A DNA stretch of 64,000 nucleotides from the NCBI GenBank assembly GCA_032622095.1, contig CP136061.1:230142944-230206943 (forward strand). Reading direction: 5' to 3'. Every line of letters begins with the position of its first letter. Within the stretch, counting starts at the first letter, position 1. Below the pieces are notes generated by a model. That model did no database searches. It had not been told where the DNA came from and saw only the letters and a program-made list of their open reading frames with translations. Both the position numbers and the translations under genes were made by a program. Origin of the DNA: Siphonodentalium dalli (taxonomy: Eukaryota; Mollusca; Scaphopoda; Gadilida; Siphonodentaliidae). Below are positions 24,901-35,800 of this stretch, one piece after another.

Positions 24901-25133
24901 TTGGGGTTATATAGGTAAACCGTACATGTGATTGGAGTTATATAGGTGAACCGTACCTGTGATTGGAGTTATATAGATGAACCTACCTGTGAATCGAACA
25001 GTCGGTTGGTTGTTCTTCGGTTCGCGGATTGCTCGTTCAGTCTGTTGTTGGAACCTCTCGGATTACTGAGATTTATATCGCACGTTACAGCGACCAGCAC
25101 CGCAGACCAAATGATGGTCGCGAGAACACACAT
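6949..25133 (-). CDS. Gene A: DD3-3-like secreted protein, 10 coding exons, 3' end outside the window
   Basis: Exons, reading leftwards: 25133-24987, 23233-23156, 22108-21937, 19449-19267, 17527-17335, 13860-13703, 13248-13113, 12568-12464, 9051-8995 and 7241-6949. All have GT donors and AG acceptors, and the phases agree throughout, giving 507 codons plus a split codon. Residues 1-18 are a signal peptide (hydrophobic [14 protein letters not shown], then TC). Family landmarks in order: [16 protein letters not shown] (24-39), [10 protein letters not shown] (50-59), [60 protein letters not shown] and a VHIQWTG end. These match the DD3-3 family, secreted proteins of undefined function. An RRRR run near residues 165-168 could be a furin-type site; this is an odd basic insertion compared with gene B. 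The start was chosen because the ATG at 25133 opens the signal peptide and an intron acceptor lies just upstream. The remaining C-terminal exons (about 130 residues by comparison with gene B) were not found between 1 and 6946 and are probably beyond the window edge. Confidence 0.9.
7631..7779. repeat. palindromic element
   Basis: Imperfect palindrome: CTCGTCCTATTTTATACG on the left and CCGTATAAAATAGGAACTCA on the right, with a GAGCCTCGGTAAACCTCGGCTC centre. Lies in intron 9 of gene A. No matching copy seen elsewhere in the window. Confidence 0.75.
8167..8336. repeat. long palindromic element
   Basis: About 170 bp. The left arm begins ATAGAACCGCATGAGTGTCT and the right arm ends with its reverse complement. 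The centre is CGTGCGGGACTGCGTCCCGCACTCG. Lies in intron 9 of gene A. Confidence 0.85.
9300..10180. mobile_element. terminal-inverted-repeat element of about 0.9 kb
   Basis: The left arm (about 9300-9390: TATAGGCTATATTTAGC, AGTAGCATGTTATATATAC, CCGAAACATGCCGAGCATTG) is the reverse complement of 10097-10172. The interior is AT-rich without coding sequence. Lies in intron 8 of gene A. The exact termini and target duplication are not resolved. Confidence 0.65.
10250..10345 (+). repeat. tRNA-like (SINE-type) sequence
   Basis: Contains a consensus RNA polymerase III B box, GGTTCGAATCC (10326-10336), and an A-box-like TGGCAAGGCGC about 30 bases upstream. I cannot fold a complete cloverleaf with a matching acceptor stem and 3' end, so I do not call a tRNA gene. 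It is more likely a tRNA-derived SINE head or relic in intron 8 of gene A. Confidence 0.4.
10612..10895. mobile_element. mariner-like MITE M2 on the axis of a second inverted repeat, next to fragment M1
   Basis: 10612-10672 is a partial M copy (CAGTAATGCCCTAAGTAATC). Then 10675-10720 and 10846-10893 are inverted copies of an arm containing TTAGAAAGTAAACGTTTTAT and TTCAACTGCCAAAAATACATG. Exactly between them sits M2 (10721-10845), bounded by TACAGTAATG and CATTACTGTA and lacking most of its right half. Confidence 0.8.
11044..11188. mobile_element. mariner-like palindromic MITE M3
   Basis: Starts TACAGTAATGCTCTAATTAA and ends with its mirror GCATTACTGTA. Termini of TA-CAGT with perfect inverted repeats fit Tc1/mariner-type non-autonomous elements. 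The internal part shares ATGGGTAACTTTTCAGGATT and the GGAAAGCTCTC core with the other copies; part of the right arm is deleted. Confidence 0.82.
11640..12115. repeat. dispersed element containing an 18/20-bp minisatellite, copy 1
   Basis: The stretch 11875-12055 is about ten units of GAATCGCCGCAAACCACA with or without GA. The flanks (GTGTGCGATACGCTAAACACTCAAC upstream region; GACCAGGGCTGACCAAGAATC near 11845; AAATATTGATA downstream) match copy 2 at 19870-20275, so the minisatellite grew inside a dispersed element. Arginine/asparagine- or valine/cysteine-rich frames here are translations of the repeat and not genes. Confidence 0.82.
13244..13251 (-). promoter_or_regulatory. tandem (NAGNAG) splice acceptor of gene A exon 7
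   Basis: On the minus strand the exon is preceded by GCGCAGCAG. Splicing after the first AG starts the exon at 13248 and gives K-A-P-A-N-G; splicing after the second starts it at 13245 and gives K-A-P-N-G. Both keep the frame, so a one-alanine isoform pair is expected. Confidence 0.7.
14138..14220. repeat. CA/CACCCT-rich simple repeat
   Basis: Irregular (CACACACCCT)n run in intron 5 of gene A. Confidence 0.9.
14455..14960. repeat. degenerate minisatellite built on GCGCAATTGCGC
   Basis: About 500 bp of imperfect units of roughly 38-40 bp combining CAGTGCAATTGCGCTT, GAGTGCAGCGCAATT and TCGCCGCAC. Every unit contains a self-complementary GCGCAATTGCGC-like core. The serine/alanine/isoleucine-rich frames on both strands are repeat translations. 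Lies in intron 5 of gene A. Confidence 0.85.
15592..15630. promoter_or_regulatory. cluster of nuclear-receptor extended half-sites (ERR/NR5A-like)
   Basis: Two overlapping TGACCTTGA motifs (15592-15600 and 15598-15606) and a further ACCTTGACCT (15617-15626) lie in intron 5 of gene A. TCAAGGTCA is the known extended half-site of ERR and NR5A receptors. Function is only a guess, because such strings also occur in simple repeats. Confidence 0.3.
18199..18347. repeat. palindromic element
   Basis: Left arm ATATAAGGATTAACTGTCAT, right arm ATGACAGTTAATCCTTATAT. An inner pair, ATGGAGATGTAACCGTG and CACGGTTACATCTCCAT, surrounds a short loop. Lies in intron 4 of gene A. Single copy in this window. Confidence 0.88.
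19870..20275. repeat. dispersed element containing an 18/20-bp minisatellite, copy 2
   Basis: Homologous to 11640-12115: GTGTGCGATAAGCCATACAC, ATTGACCAGGGTTCACCAAG, then about eight units of GAGAATCGCCGCAAACCACT (diverged), then TGACTAAATATTGATATAAC. Lies in intron 3 of gene A. Confidence 0.8.
20500..21390. repeat. degenerate long-period direct repeat (TTGGAAATTTCCAAC type)
   Basis: The phrases AATCGCAAAATCCTAGCATC (20650 and 20899) and AGGTTGGAAAATTTCCAACTG (about 20728, 20971 and 21121) recur at spacings of about 150 to 245 bp. Runs of G or C (20341, 21104) lie inside. No coding sequence. Intron 3 of gene A. Confidence 0.65.
24085..24229. repeat. palindromic element
   Basis: Left arm TTGCATTGTTTCGAGGTTGA, right arm TCAACCTCAAAACAATGCAA. 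An inner pair, GGAAGTTAATATTCAC and GTGAATATTAACTTCC, flanks a GGCCTGCGGCC centre. Intron 1 of gene A. Confidence 0.88.
24478..24990 (-). repeat. 31-bp minisatellite carrying copies of the gene A exon 1 splice donor
   Basis: About 16 units of roughly 31 bp. In the gene's sense, each reads about CACAGGTACGGTTCACC followed by TATATAACTCCAAT. The array abuts exon 1: the true junction TTCACAG/GTAGGTTCA is itself the first unit. Most units therefore carry a CACAG/GTACGG donor-like site. Use of a downstream copy would read V-G-S-S-I and stop at once. Confidence 0.85.
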
Positions 25134-25147
25134 GATCGAAGCTGAAA
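25133..25147 (-). promoter_or_regulatory. splice acceptor of a 5' UTR intron of gene A
   Basis: Reading on the minus strand, CTCATTTCAG ends at 25142, followed by eight bases and then the ATG at 25133. A pyrimidine-rich tract ending in TTTCAG so close to the start suggests a non-coding first exon upstream. I could not locate that exon or the promoter. Confidence 0.5.
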
Positions 25148-25391
25148 TGAGATGAGATAGTGATGTATGTACATGTACAATATGATGCCTTGGCGCTAAC
25201 CCAGAAGAGGAGCACACCATACGCACGCGATTAGATAGCGAAATATACTTAATCGTGATTCACGATTAGATAGGGATTTTTATCAAACTCAGTAACATGT
25301 GACACGCGAGATTATGATTACATATCGAAATAAGTATCGTGCGTTAATCGGAAGGGTGTTGCCTCTCGATATATAACGTACTTTGACAAAA

Positions 25392-25607
25392 TACAGTAAT
25401 GCCCTAATTAATCACTCCATAACCACAGCAGAATTATGGGTAATTGTTCATGATTTAGTCGGAAATATGGCTTGTTGCCATTCATCGGAAAGCTCTCGGG
25501 GAGAGCTTTCCGATGAATGGCAACAAGCCATATTTCCGACTAAATCATGAAAAATAACCCATAATTATGCTGTGGTTATGGAGTCGATTAATTAGGGCAT
25601 TACTGTA
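25392..25607. mobile_element. mariner-like palindromic MITE M4 (full length)
   Basis: Starts TACAGTAATGCCCTAATTAA and ends TTAATTAGGGCATTACTGTA. The whole 216 bp is one palindrome with the centre GGAAAGCTCTCGGGGAGAGC. This is the most complete copy of the M family and is 259 bp from the gene A start codon. Confidence 0.9.
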
Positions 25608-25923
25608 ACAGATTTGTATAAAATAATTTTCAACACCAAAATTGACCAACTTTGGTGAAATATAAGTCCAATTCTCATACAAGGTTGATGCTGTTGGGTG
25701 AGGTTAGGGGAACACTGTTTAAACATCTTTCAAACGTCTCCGCCCTTTAAAACACTCTTTAGCGCATTCTTTAATCGCACTTCATCAAACATCTATGATC
25801 ATAAAAGCACTTCTTCTGAACATCTCCGTTATTTCATCTATAATCATTGCCTCAATCATATAACCTCGCGTGCCACTTGTTATTGCGATTTAATATGAAT
25901 CGCTAATGAACCGTGAACCCCGA

Positions 25924-26357
25924 TTAACCCTTTACCAAACAAAACGGTTAAAAACGCCCAAATAAAGCTTCAACAGCCTAAAATATCTTCGGTCTGTCTC
26001 AATAAAACCATACAAATATGGATATCATTGGAACCGGTTCATTGACTACATTGTGATGGTTACAGTTATGCCCTGTGCCAATGCATTCTCTTATATATGC
26101 GAGTCGACCATAGGTCGCCTCGCATATATAAGAGAATGCATTGGCCTAAACAAATTTATTTTTTTTAACACTTTTTACCATTTTCTCTTACATTCTTTAA
26201 CAATTTTATAATTTTTTCTACATTCTTTGACAATTTTATCATTTTTAATATGTGTTAAGCCAATGCATTCTCTTATATATGCGAGGCGACCTATGGTCGA
26301 CTCGCATATATAAGAGAATGCATTGGCACATGGCCGTTCTGTTGGGTAAAGGGTTAA
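25924..26357 (-). mobile_element. piggyBac-like MITE P2 with paired hairpins
   Basis: TTAA at 25924-25927 and 26354-26357, with the same termini as P1 but inverted. Hairpins at about 26079-26145 and 26261-26327 face each other across a T-rich spacer. Confidence 0.85.
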
Positions 26358-26696
26358 ATTCGCTATTCAAATCTTGTATGTATTGACTGAACAGTACATA
26401 ACGGACACGTATAAATGAATGGCCAGTCTAAGTTAACTACAGGCCTACATTAATAGTGTGTCTGATTACTTGCCGTATATTTTCTATTTCACCACACTGC
26501 TGGATTTCACGTCAGTAGCGCCAATAAGAACTCACTATTATAGTGGCACCATGATGAATGCGTCAATTCGAAACGACAATTGTCGGGCGATGTGACGCAA
26601 TTGGGAGATGGGGGTCGCAAACGTTCCAAGAAATGAAACTTCCGCGGAAATACGATAGACTTATAATACACATGTAAGTATGAATACGGATGTATG

Positions 26697-27196
26697 TTAA
26701 AGGTACGGTTGGCCTTGGCGGTGGGTATCCTGTGAAAATATTTCCACCCGTCAAAAACCGCCACAAACAGAAAGAACAACAAAATGTAGACAGACTTTGT
26801 CCGTATACAAATAAGAAATATCGCATAAACAGTATGTTATTGTCATATATTTGACCATTGTTATGTAAACAAAGGCATAAAGAGTTACTTTTCTGGTGTT
26901 TGTTTATATTATGATGGTAAACATAAAGAGCGTTCTTTGTTGGTGAATTCCTGATATGGAACGAATAAAGAGCGTTTATGCCATTTGTGTGTGATTAGCC
27001 AGCAGCATTGTACTGTCCTCTGTGACACAATCAGGCTCTTGATTAGGTAAAATATAGTAAATCTTTATGATAACATGCTGTTTACGCGATGGTCATGGTA
27101 TATATGAACGAAACTATGCGTTTTAATGTTTTTCTGTTTACGGTGATTGGAACAAATATAAATATTTTCGACAACTAAGGCCTCACGTGCCTTTAA
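26697..27196 (-). mobile_element. 500-bp TTAA-bounded element K1
   Basis: Bounded by TTAA. The termini read AAGGCACGTGAGGCC at one end and GGCCAACCGTACCT at the other. The interior has CATAAAGAGCGTTCTTTG and AATAAAGAGCGTTTATGCC twice-repeated motifs. Five copies lie in the window (also 52161-52659, 56378-56879, 57784-58273 and 62625-63124), all of about 490-502 bp, so the length is well defined. No transposase. The TTAA could be a piggyBac-type target or part of the terminal repeat. Confidence 0.82.
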
Positions 27197-28635
27197 CAAC
27201 ATGCAGACTGTTGAAATTCACGCGATGTTTGTAACTTTTTAATTTCCAACTAGTATTGTAGTCAAACAACTGGATATATGAACAAAACCAGATTACAATG
27301 ACTATATGAACAAGCATCTTGTAGACCAAACAATATTGAAATATGTTCATATTTGTGACAGACCTGCATGATTTGCTAACTGATTTGAGATAATGTGCAT
27401 GAGAGCAACTTGTATAACAAAAAGTATTGAAATCAGTTCATCGTACATCCACATGTAGTTTTTTATGGCTGTTTTAGAAGTCCATTCCTCGGGAAATGTA
27501 ACCAAATTGTCCATGCTGTATGCAGCTATATATAGGGTAAATAATGGGGAATTTAAATATATTTCTCTGCTCTCATATATGTTGGGACGATAGTTGCGCG
27601 AGTGAAGGTAGGTTAAAGAGAGTTGAGACATATAGACGGGAGAGTTATTGAAGTAGATAGAAAATATGTGTGATAAATGATGCACACAACCATGCGTCGA
27701 GAATCATGATGTTGTGTCAGTGTCCAATAGAGAAACATAGTAGGAAGCCAAATACGGTTCAGCACTCACAAGGATATGTCCTTAAAATTAGTAGAAAGTA
27801 TAAACAAGATCATATATTATATACCCGTGCTTTTAATTATAGAATCTTTTTCATTTATGTTATGTGTAATTGACATAGCTTATCACACACCAAATATCAA
27901 CATTATTGACATAATGTAAACGCCAATAAACAAAATTGAAATTCTCAACTACACCTTTTACCGGGCTCGGCATCGGGGTCGCACTACAGCTCGGGCTCGG
28001 GGTCGCACTACAACTTTTTAATGTATCACAATAATTAACATTCTATAAATAGAACCGCCAGCGCTATGGTAGCGCCCAGGCGAAACAAAAAAGTGTACAT
28101 TAGTATACACGCGGCGCGCGTAATAACAAAAATAAATTATAAACGAGCGTGCCACTTTGACAAATGTATCGCGATTGATACAACTAGAGGTGGGATATTG
28201 CCACAATTTTCTAAGTCGAAAAAGGGGGAATAAGTCTAACAAAAAAGACGGACATGCACACCTCATAATCGCAGTTGTACAGTTCCCATGGTACTAATAT
28301 CTGTGCAGAGTTTAAAACAAAATATGACCATTTCCAGTACCCCCCAGAACTCGTGGGAGTATAATATACGTTAGAAGGGAGTTCACTACTTCGAATACCT
28401 CATCACATACAACGGTCATAATTCACAATGCCTGCACCGATTCTTGAAATTCCAACGCTAATCGATCCATTAAAAGCTATATTTTACAAATATTGTACAC
28501 AATTCCCGGATAAACTGTTCAAAAATTATGCGTGATGATGCAAGTATCTTTCATGTCTTTTGTCTTCGTGGTAGGCGGAATATTGGCTTAGGGCATTCTG
28601 GATTATTTGGCGGCAAATCGGACCAGAACTCGCTT

Positions 28636-29049
28636 TAAGGGGGAGGTCAAGTAAACAATAATGAATGTGGAATTTCCATGCAAATATGCGGAGCAAAGGT
28701 TACAGAGCTGCACATTCTTCTGAGTGTGACTTGATGTGGTATTGGAAACAACGGGTATTTATATATATTTATCTGGCGGGTCCGCTCGGTAAATTATAAC
28801 ATTTGCAATAAATATAATTTTGAGAATTTTCTGGAATTACATCACTTGACCTACATTTGAAAAATCAATATATAATTCAAAAATAAATACACCAACATTA
28901 TAATGGAACAAGTTCCAAGCGGATAAATGCCTGTTGTTTTCAATACCACATCAAGTCACACTCAGAAGTATGTGCAACGCTGTTACTTTTGCTCCGCAGA
29001 TTTGCATGGAAATCCCCATTCAAAATTGGTCACTTGACATCCCTCTTAA
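28636..29049. mobile_element. inverted-repeat element Z1
   Basis: The left arm (TTAAGGGGGAGGTCAAGTAA, later CATGCAAATATGCGGAGCAAA and GAGTGTGACTTGATGTGGTA) is mirrored on the right (TACCACATCAAGTCACACTC, TTTGCTCCGCAGATTTGCAT, CACTTGACATCCCTCTTAA). A relative, Z2, lies at 29986-30416. Confidence 0.8.
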
Positions 29050-29812
29050 CTGTTCAGATATGTCATAACTTTGAGAAAGTGGTTTCATTTCTTGAAGATT
29101 TAAAAAACAGACACAACTCGCAACATTGGAATAGGCCACATCACCAAACGATTGCGTAAAGTTCCTTGGACAACTTTTGACAACAGAATATAAATGTAAA
29201 AGAAACAAAATAAAAACAGTTAAACGCCAACTCACCTGTTTCTTGAATGAAGCTCCCGTTCCAAGATGAAGTTTTCGCTGCCGGAACGAGAATGAACTGA
29301 CTGCATGTGGTGGTCAGTTTTTCTTGGATTTGGACAATGAACGGGTTACAGCGCCGGCGGGCAAATCCACCGAGCGTATAACAATTGTCACGAAGTCGTA
29401 ATGTTCAGCCAGATTATAACTTTCGTCATTCGTCATTTCGATAATTAATCCCGGTTTTATAAAGAGTCACAAGTCTGTTTATCCCAACTTGCCCTTAAGA
29501 TGTACTTACAGCAAATACAATAAAAATATTAAGAAAGTCGTGATTCAATTAAGAAATTGGTTAGCCAATGTTTCCCCCCAGGTCAATCGCACAGCAATTT
29601 CGTGTGCTTTGTTATTCACTGATGTGAGACGTTTGGTCAGATAATATTATTATTGGTGATCCCTCGCGCTCGCCAAGAATAACATCCACCGCACGCTTGC
29701 CCCGGGCGTGCTGGTACTGCACGAACCTCGCAAATAAACGCGGTGAGCGTCAGCGATTCGAGTCATTCCGACAAACAACTTCACTCCGATACCTGTCCAA
29801 GCCGCTGTTGAT

Positions 29813-32800
29813 ATGACGGGACTCAAGAGTCCGCAACGACTGCTGATAGTTGCAGCATGTTTGGTATATGTGCACTGCAATGTGTTCTTCCACAACCCCA
29901 GGTATGCTAGCTTAACTAATGGCAATACTTTATATGAAGCGTCTTGAAACTGAATCGGGTATATCATTGAGCGGTCAGTATACATTTAAAGGGGAAGTCA
30001 AGTTACCAAATTTGAATGGGAATTTTCATGCAAATCTCCGGTGTAAAATTTATGTATGAAGCAGTTGTCCGGGAACTAAAGCGGGTATAGCATTGAACAG
30101 TCATAACATTTAACATTCTTAACATTTAACTGATGGGTGAGCTAGGTAAATTATAAAAAAAAAAAAACCTCCAATAAATTTATTTTTGAGAATTTGGTAT
30201 CTGGAAATACAACATTTGACCAATACTTTTCAGAAACAAATATAACATTCTAAATAGATACATAAACAATATAATGGAACACGTTCCATGCGGACCCACT
30301 GGATAAATACATATTGTTTTAAATATCACTAGACTCAGAAGTATTTATAACTTAGACACATTTGCTCCTCAGATTTGCATTGGAATCCCCATTCAAAATT
30401 GGTAACTTGTTTCCCATCAACTATGTAAATTATAAATTCTCTCGAAAAATATTTTAGAGCATATTTTTTTCTGGAATTACAACAATTTTGAAAAGTCGGT
30501 GTCAAATTTAAATATAAAAAAACATGAACACACTAAAATACACCAAGCCCATCTGGCAGGTCATTATCTTTTGTTTCAACATCTTAATATCGTGTCGCGC
30601 CCAAACAGATTTGCCACTCTGTGCTTTTGGGATTAGCATTCAAAATTGGTAAAACAAAACAATATACGTTTGTCATACCAGAATCTAGTAAGCTCGAATC
30701 TATGAATCGCTATGACCCCACTATTTTGAGGATAATATGGTCCTAAATATATATATAATTTCAAGTGCGATTTATGTTTTTAATTGTGATATTGCATTAG
30801 GTAAGAGCTTCTACAGTTTACTTGCCCATTTGTTGGCGAATATTAAAGAGCGTTCTATAATCTGATAATATTCTGTAATGCTTGCTCTTGTCGTATGATA
30901 GTGGATACCGTTGTGGGGTATTCGCGATTCCTGCGATGAGTACAGCGCCAATTTCAATTAAAGTGATTTGAAACACCCCACCCCACCCCACCCCACCCCG
31001 ACAGGGTGCTCAAATATAAATTGAGAATAATCTTGTTCAAAGTAGTAACTTTTTACGAATATTAATCCAAATTGACAACACACACCGTGAGTCTTATATA
31101 TGAATTACATGCAATGACTCTTGATGGCGAAATCATTTGTGTTAGTTTATCGACGATAGTTGCGTCCCGAATAGAGACGATGTTTTCTATGGAGTGGTAT
31201 GGTCGATTTCCTTGAATTTTTTGGCAATGCTAGTAGAATGTTACAGAATGTTACATGTCTCCATTTGGCATATCGCCCGAATACAAACTTATCAGGTTCA
31301 CGCACCCAAACAAGTACATAATATGTCTTTAATAATAAAGTCTCAATCGCATGATAAACGACAATCAATTTTGGCTAATATGATTTTGTTTTGTTTTACA
31401 AAGTTGGTGTATCTGCATGATGTATCATCTTCATATCTTGTGCATAAATTAAATTATCGTATAGGTACCGTCCTTCGTGTACGTCAAAACGATTTAATGC
31501 TTCGTTATAATGGTAGACTATATATGTCGCCTGGTTAAGAATATAAAAAACTTTAAAAAACGTATATATACATGTACAGTAATGTTCTAAGTAATCGACT
31601 TCTTAACCACAGCAGAATTATGGGTAACTTTTCAGGATTTAGTCGGATATATGGCTTATTGCCATTCATCGGAAGGCTCTCCACGGAAATATGGCTTGTT
31701 GCCATTCATAGGAAAGCTCTCACCGAGAGCTTTCCGATGAATGGCAACAAGCCATATTTCCGACTAAATCCTGAAAGTTACCATAATTCTTCTGTGGTTA
31801 AGAAGTCGATTACTTAGAGCATTACTGTATGTGCATAAGTTGAAAACTGCTAATGCCTTGCACTTCTTGTATAATGAGCGTTTAATCAATTAAAAGCTAG
31901 AATTTAAACGGACATTGCTTGTTCGACCCCCAAAATTATGTAAGAGATATCTTACAAACCATACCTATGCGGACCCGAACAAATTCGTCGACAGGCACTG
32001 AATATACGTCTTGTTTCTTATATTTTCGATAAATTTTCGATAGTTCGTTGAGCCGGTTATGTTTTAATCGGCAACACGTGACCCTGTATAGACGATCTGG
32101 ACAATCTAGAGCTGTCTTCGCTGTGGAACGTATTTTGTTGTGCTACTTAATTTTGATGATTAAAACGAAGCGAAAGCTTTGCCATAAGTTTTCTTTAATA
32201 GTTTCATGTTAAATGTGTATTATCTCTTTGTAAACATGTATTATATAGTTAATACCGGGGTATAAAATATTAGATCTGAATCGAAGACTCCTGTCCGGAA
32301 ATGCTTCTATCGATTAATATTAATTTTATTTCGAATATTTTCTGGTCTAAAATGGTGTGGTTGTTTAGCTAACGAACAATAGTGGGTACTGTTAACAGAT
32401 ACCAGAAATTTTATTGTGTAATTTTCTAACAAATAAACGTTAATTATACTCATTATCGCTTATAACTATGGAATAAAACCATACAATCAATCAATCTGGG
32501 ACATTTGACGTTCGGTACGTAGCCATAGGAACATCATAACGCTCTATATCGATATATGGTATCGCCCGAATGGTCTGTTCTAAAAATAGACAAATAAACG
32601 GTCCCAATAAAATTTTCGAAATAAAATAAATATTAATTGATAGCAGCCTTCCCGGACAGTGGTCTTCAGTCCATATTTCAAATTTGTTATTTAAAGAGAT
32701 AATCCATCTTTAAGATAACGCAATATACCTTTTCGTGACATTTCGTTTCCGATTCCAGAATTCCGACTAATGAAAATAGCACCGTTTTATACCATGGCCG

Positions 32801-35800
32801 TATATATACTCGTATAGATTGTGTTCAAAATTGTATGTTTGATCACCTATACTGCACGTAGAACCGTTATTTATCGACCTATTTCGATAGCGCGGGAACA
32901 ATTCAAAACTCAAATACAAATATTATTAGGCGCACAATGGAGCGCAAACAGACATGTGACTTTAATAAAACTGTCCAATGCGCTGTTGATCTACGGATAT
33001 AAAATGATTATGAAGGAAATTGCTATCGATGAATTTATACATCAATAAATGCATAATTAAGGAGACGCACAGCCATTAGCACACCACAAGACAACGACCA
33101 ACCAATAGATACAAATAAAATATCTCAATTTAAATTACGACCTATTGATTTTGTTTTCAGAGGGAGTAACAACAGACTAAATAATGGCGGACGAGACACA
33201 AGAAATAATATGAGGTGAGGAGAATATTGTGTTATATGTGCTACCATGGAAACTACAGATTGCTACATGTTAATTGAATCTATATTTGATATTTGCGAAT
33301 GTCTGTCTTTCCGCGATATAAATTAACTTGGCAACATCTAGATGGTTAAGTATAGGGGTAACCTTTTACAAGGTAGACAATGATGCATGTTATGATGGGG
33401 GTCAATTATTTTAGACGCGTATGCCTTTTACATCAACATATAAGTTAACAAATATTACCCATATCACATATATACTATGGTGTGACCGCCGTTGTGCAAT
33501 TGTCCCCTGATCGATTTTATCTACATTTTGGGTAGAATATGTATTAATATATTATGACGTATATTTGGCTTATACATTGTACGTCGATCTGTTCCGTGTC
33601 ATTGCTAACATACGAAGTAGTGAAATTTACACCATGCGTTATCTATATTCAGCTCATATATCGATCAAGAATGACCATAAAATAACATATATTGCATGAA
33701 TCCGGTACATTTTTCCTCCACTAGGCATTTTGTAACAGTGTTACAAGTGTTACAAGTGTTACAAATGATTTAAAGTCCCAGTAGAAAACCGCAGCCTATT
33801 TTTTTCTACCGTGTTCAGTGTAGCGACATGTTACAATGTGTTACAAGTGTTACATTATTTATGAGATACCAGAGAGACCGCTCGTAGACGGGTGTTACAA
33901 ATGTTACAAATGTTACAAATGATTTAAAGTCCTAGTAGAAAACCGCAGCCTATTTTTTTCTACCGTGTTCAGTGTAGCGACATGTTACAATGCGTTACAA
34001 GTGTTACATTATTTCTGAGATACCAAAGAGACCGCTCGTAGACGGGTGTTACAAGTGTTACAAATGTTACAAATGATTTAAAGTCCCTGTAGAAAACCGC
34101 AGCCTATTTTAAAATGTACCGGTTTCATGCAGTATCTATAAAATAATGCGTACATCAACTCTATAGTCATTACAGCCGACAAGAGCATTCAGTTTGGACT
34201 CAGTCGCCCATAATGAAAATAGCAAATGCAATGTAAGACAGAGCATAATGCATCGGTGTAGATTTCATTAACCATGGTGACAGATGGGTAATATAGCATT
34301 AGCTAAGATTGACTCCTTTTACACAGTATTGCTCGTTCCATGGTTACAATCCCAGAAGTATTGTAGTCCGCGGCGAAGATCCATACCAAAGTATTCAAGC
34401 TCAATTTGTGTAAGATTTGTTTTGAAAATGGTAATATCACAATGGCTCAAGTACCTAATTGATCAGCTAACAAAAAACATACTTGGCTAAATGTTGTCAA
34501 CGGCCAAATGAGACAAAAATTGAATCAAGATCAAGAAAATATTAAAAATATTCCATTACTCAATTTGGCCATATTGGGTACGGACCACTAACGTCTCCAT
34601 CGTGTTTGTAGCATAATACCACATAATGATAAATATGCATACATTTCTATATAGCAACTATACGTACTATACTTTGGTATACTGTGACTTGTACATGATT
34701 AGACCCCAGCTCCGTTCTGCTGCCTCGACATTCTATTTCTCAGAACGGGCACTCTACACCGTGCTTTATACCATATATATACCACAACTCGACAATCGCA
34801 ATTAAGAAATGAATGCAGTGGGTAACTTTTCAGGATTTAGTCGGAAATATGGCTTGTTGCCATTCATCGGAAAGCTCTCATTGGTCCAATGACATTGGAT
34901 TTGGACGCAGTAATGAATTGGACTTATTTTTCACATACTTGGCTCATCGTGAATTGTCATCCACCAAAAATGCTTGTCTGTCTTAAGTTGATAACATCGG
35001 ATTGTATTTTTTCAGGCTTTTCGACAGTCACAACAACAAAAGAGGGGGTTACAACGTCGGCTCCATGTATTACTACGCAGGATCTGAGCTTCAGCTAGAA
35101 TGGTGAGTCGGCCAGTAAAAAAAATGTCCTCAATCGCAAGCTTGTCCACAGCCAGTCACGAAAGCATGCAATCAAGATGTTTGGTATATACTACACATAT
35201 GTTTGCGCCACCATCTATAGCAACAGTATATATAGTGAGACATCTGAAATTCCCCAATTGATAGCAATAATCCTTACCAGCGATGAGTTCCTTCCAATAC
35301 CAATATCATTCGTCCAAAATAAACAAATCTTATAGTTCTGAATACATACGTATATACCTCATTTATATCACTTTCATCTCCCAAAGGCAGCCATATGAGG
35401 CGAAATTAATGCAAATTGGAATTTTGAAGACTATAATTATTTTGTAAAACAAAAAATAACCTCGACACTATGAGCCCCCAACAGCGTACACAGTAATTTG
35501 CCACTGCGTGAACATTCCGTGCATGCTGTTGGATCAAACATTGTGTTTTCCTTCCAACAGGACCAATGAGCATTCCTGCGATCCGGCAACCAACAACTGC
35601 GATCTAGTTATACAGTACATGTGTGGAAACCAGATACGAGACGGAACCAGTGAACGGTGAGTAGTTATACAGTACATGTGTGGAAACCAGATACGAGACG
35701 GAACCAGTGAACGGTGAGTAGTTATACAGTACATGTGTGGAAACGAGATACGAGACGGAACCAGTGAACGGTGAGTAGTTATACAGTACATGTGTGGAAA

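Larger units (their letters stand above)
25134..29812. other. divergent intergenic region between genes A and B
   Basis: The 4.7 kb between the two start codons. It holds mobile elements (listed separately) and unassigned AT-rich DNA, including 27197-28635 where I see only fortuitous frames. Promoters of both genes should lie here or in 5' UTR introns. I see no decisive TATA box. The last 160 bases before the gene B start are locally GC-richer. Confidence 0.6.

Noticed and set aside
29650-29985. 111-codon minus-strand frame opposite gene B exon 1
   Set aside because: It is antisense to a well-supported signal-peptide exon and has no family resemblance.
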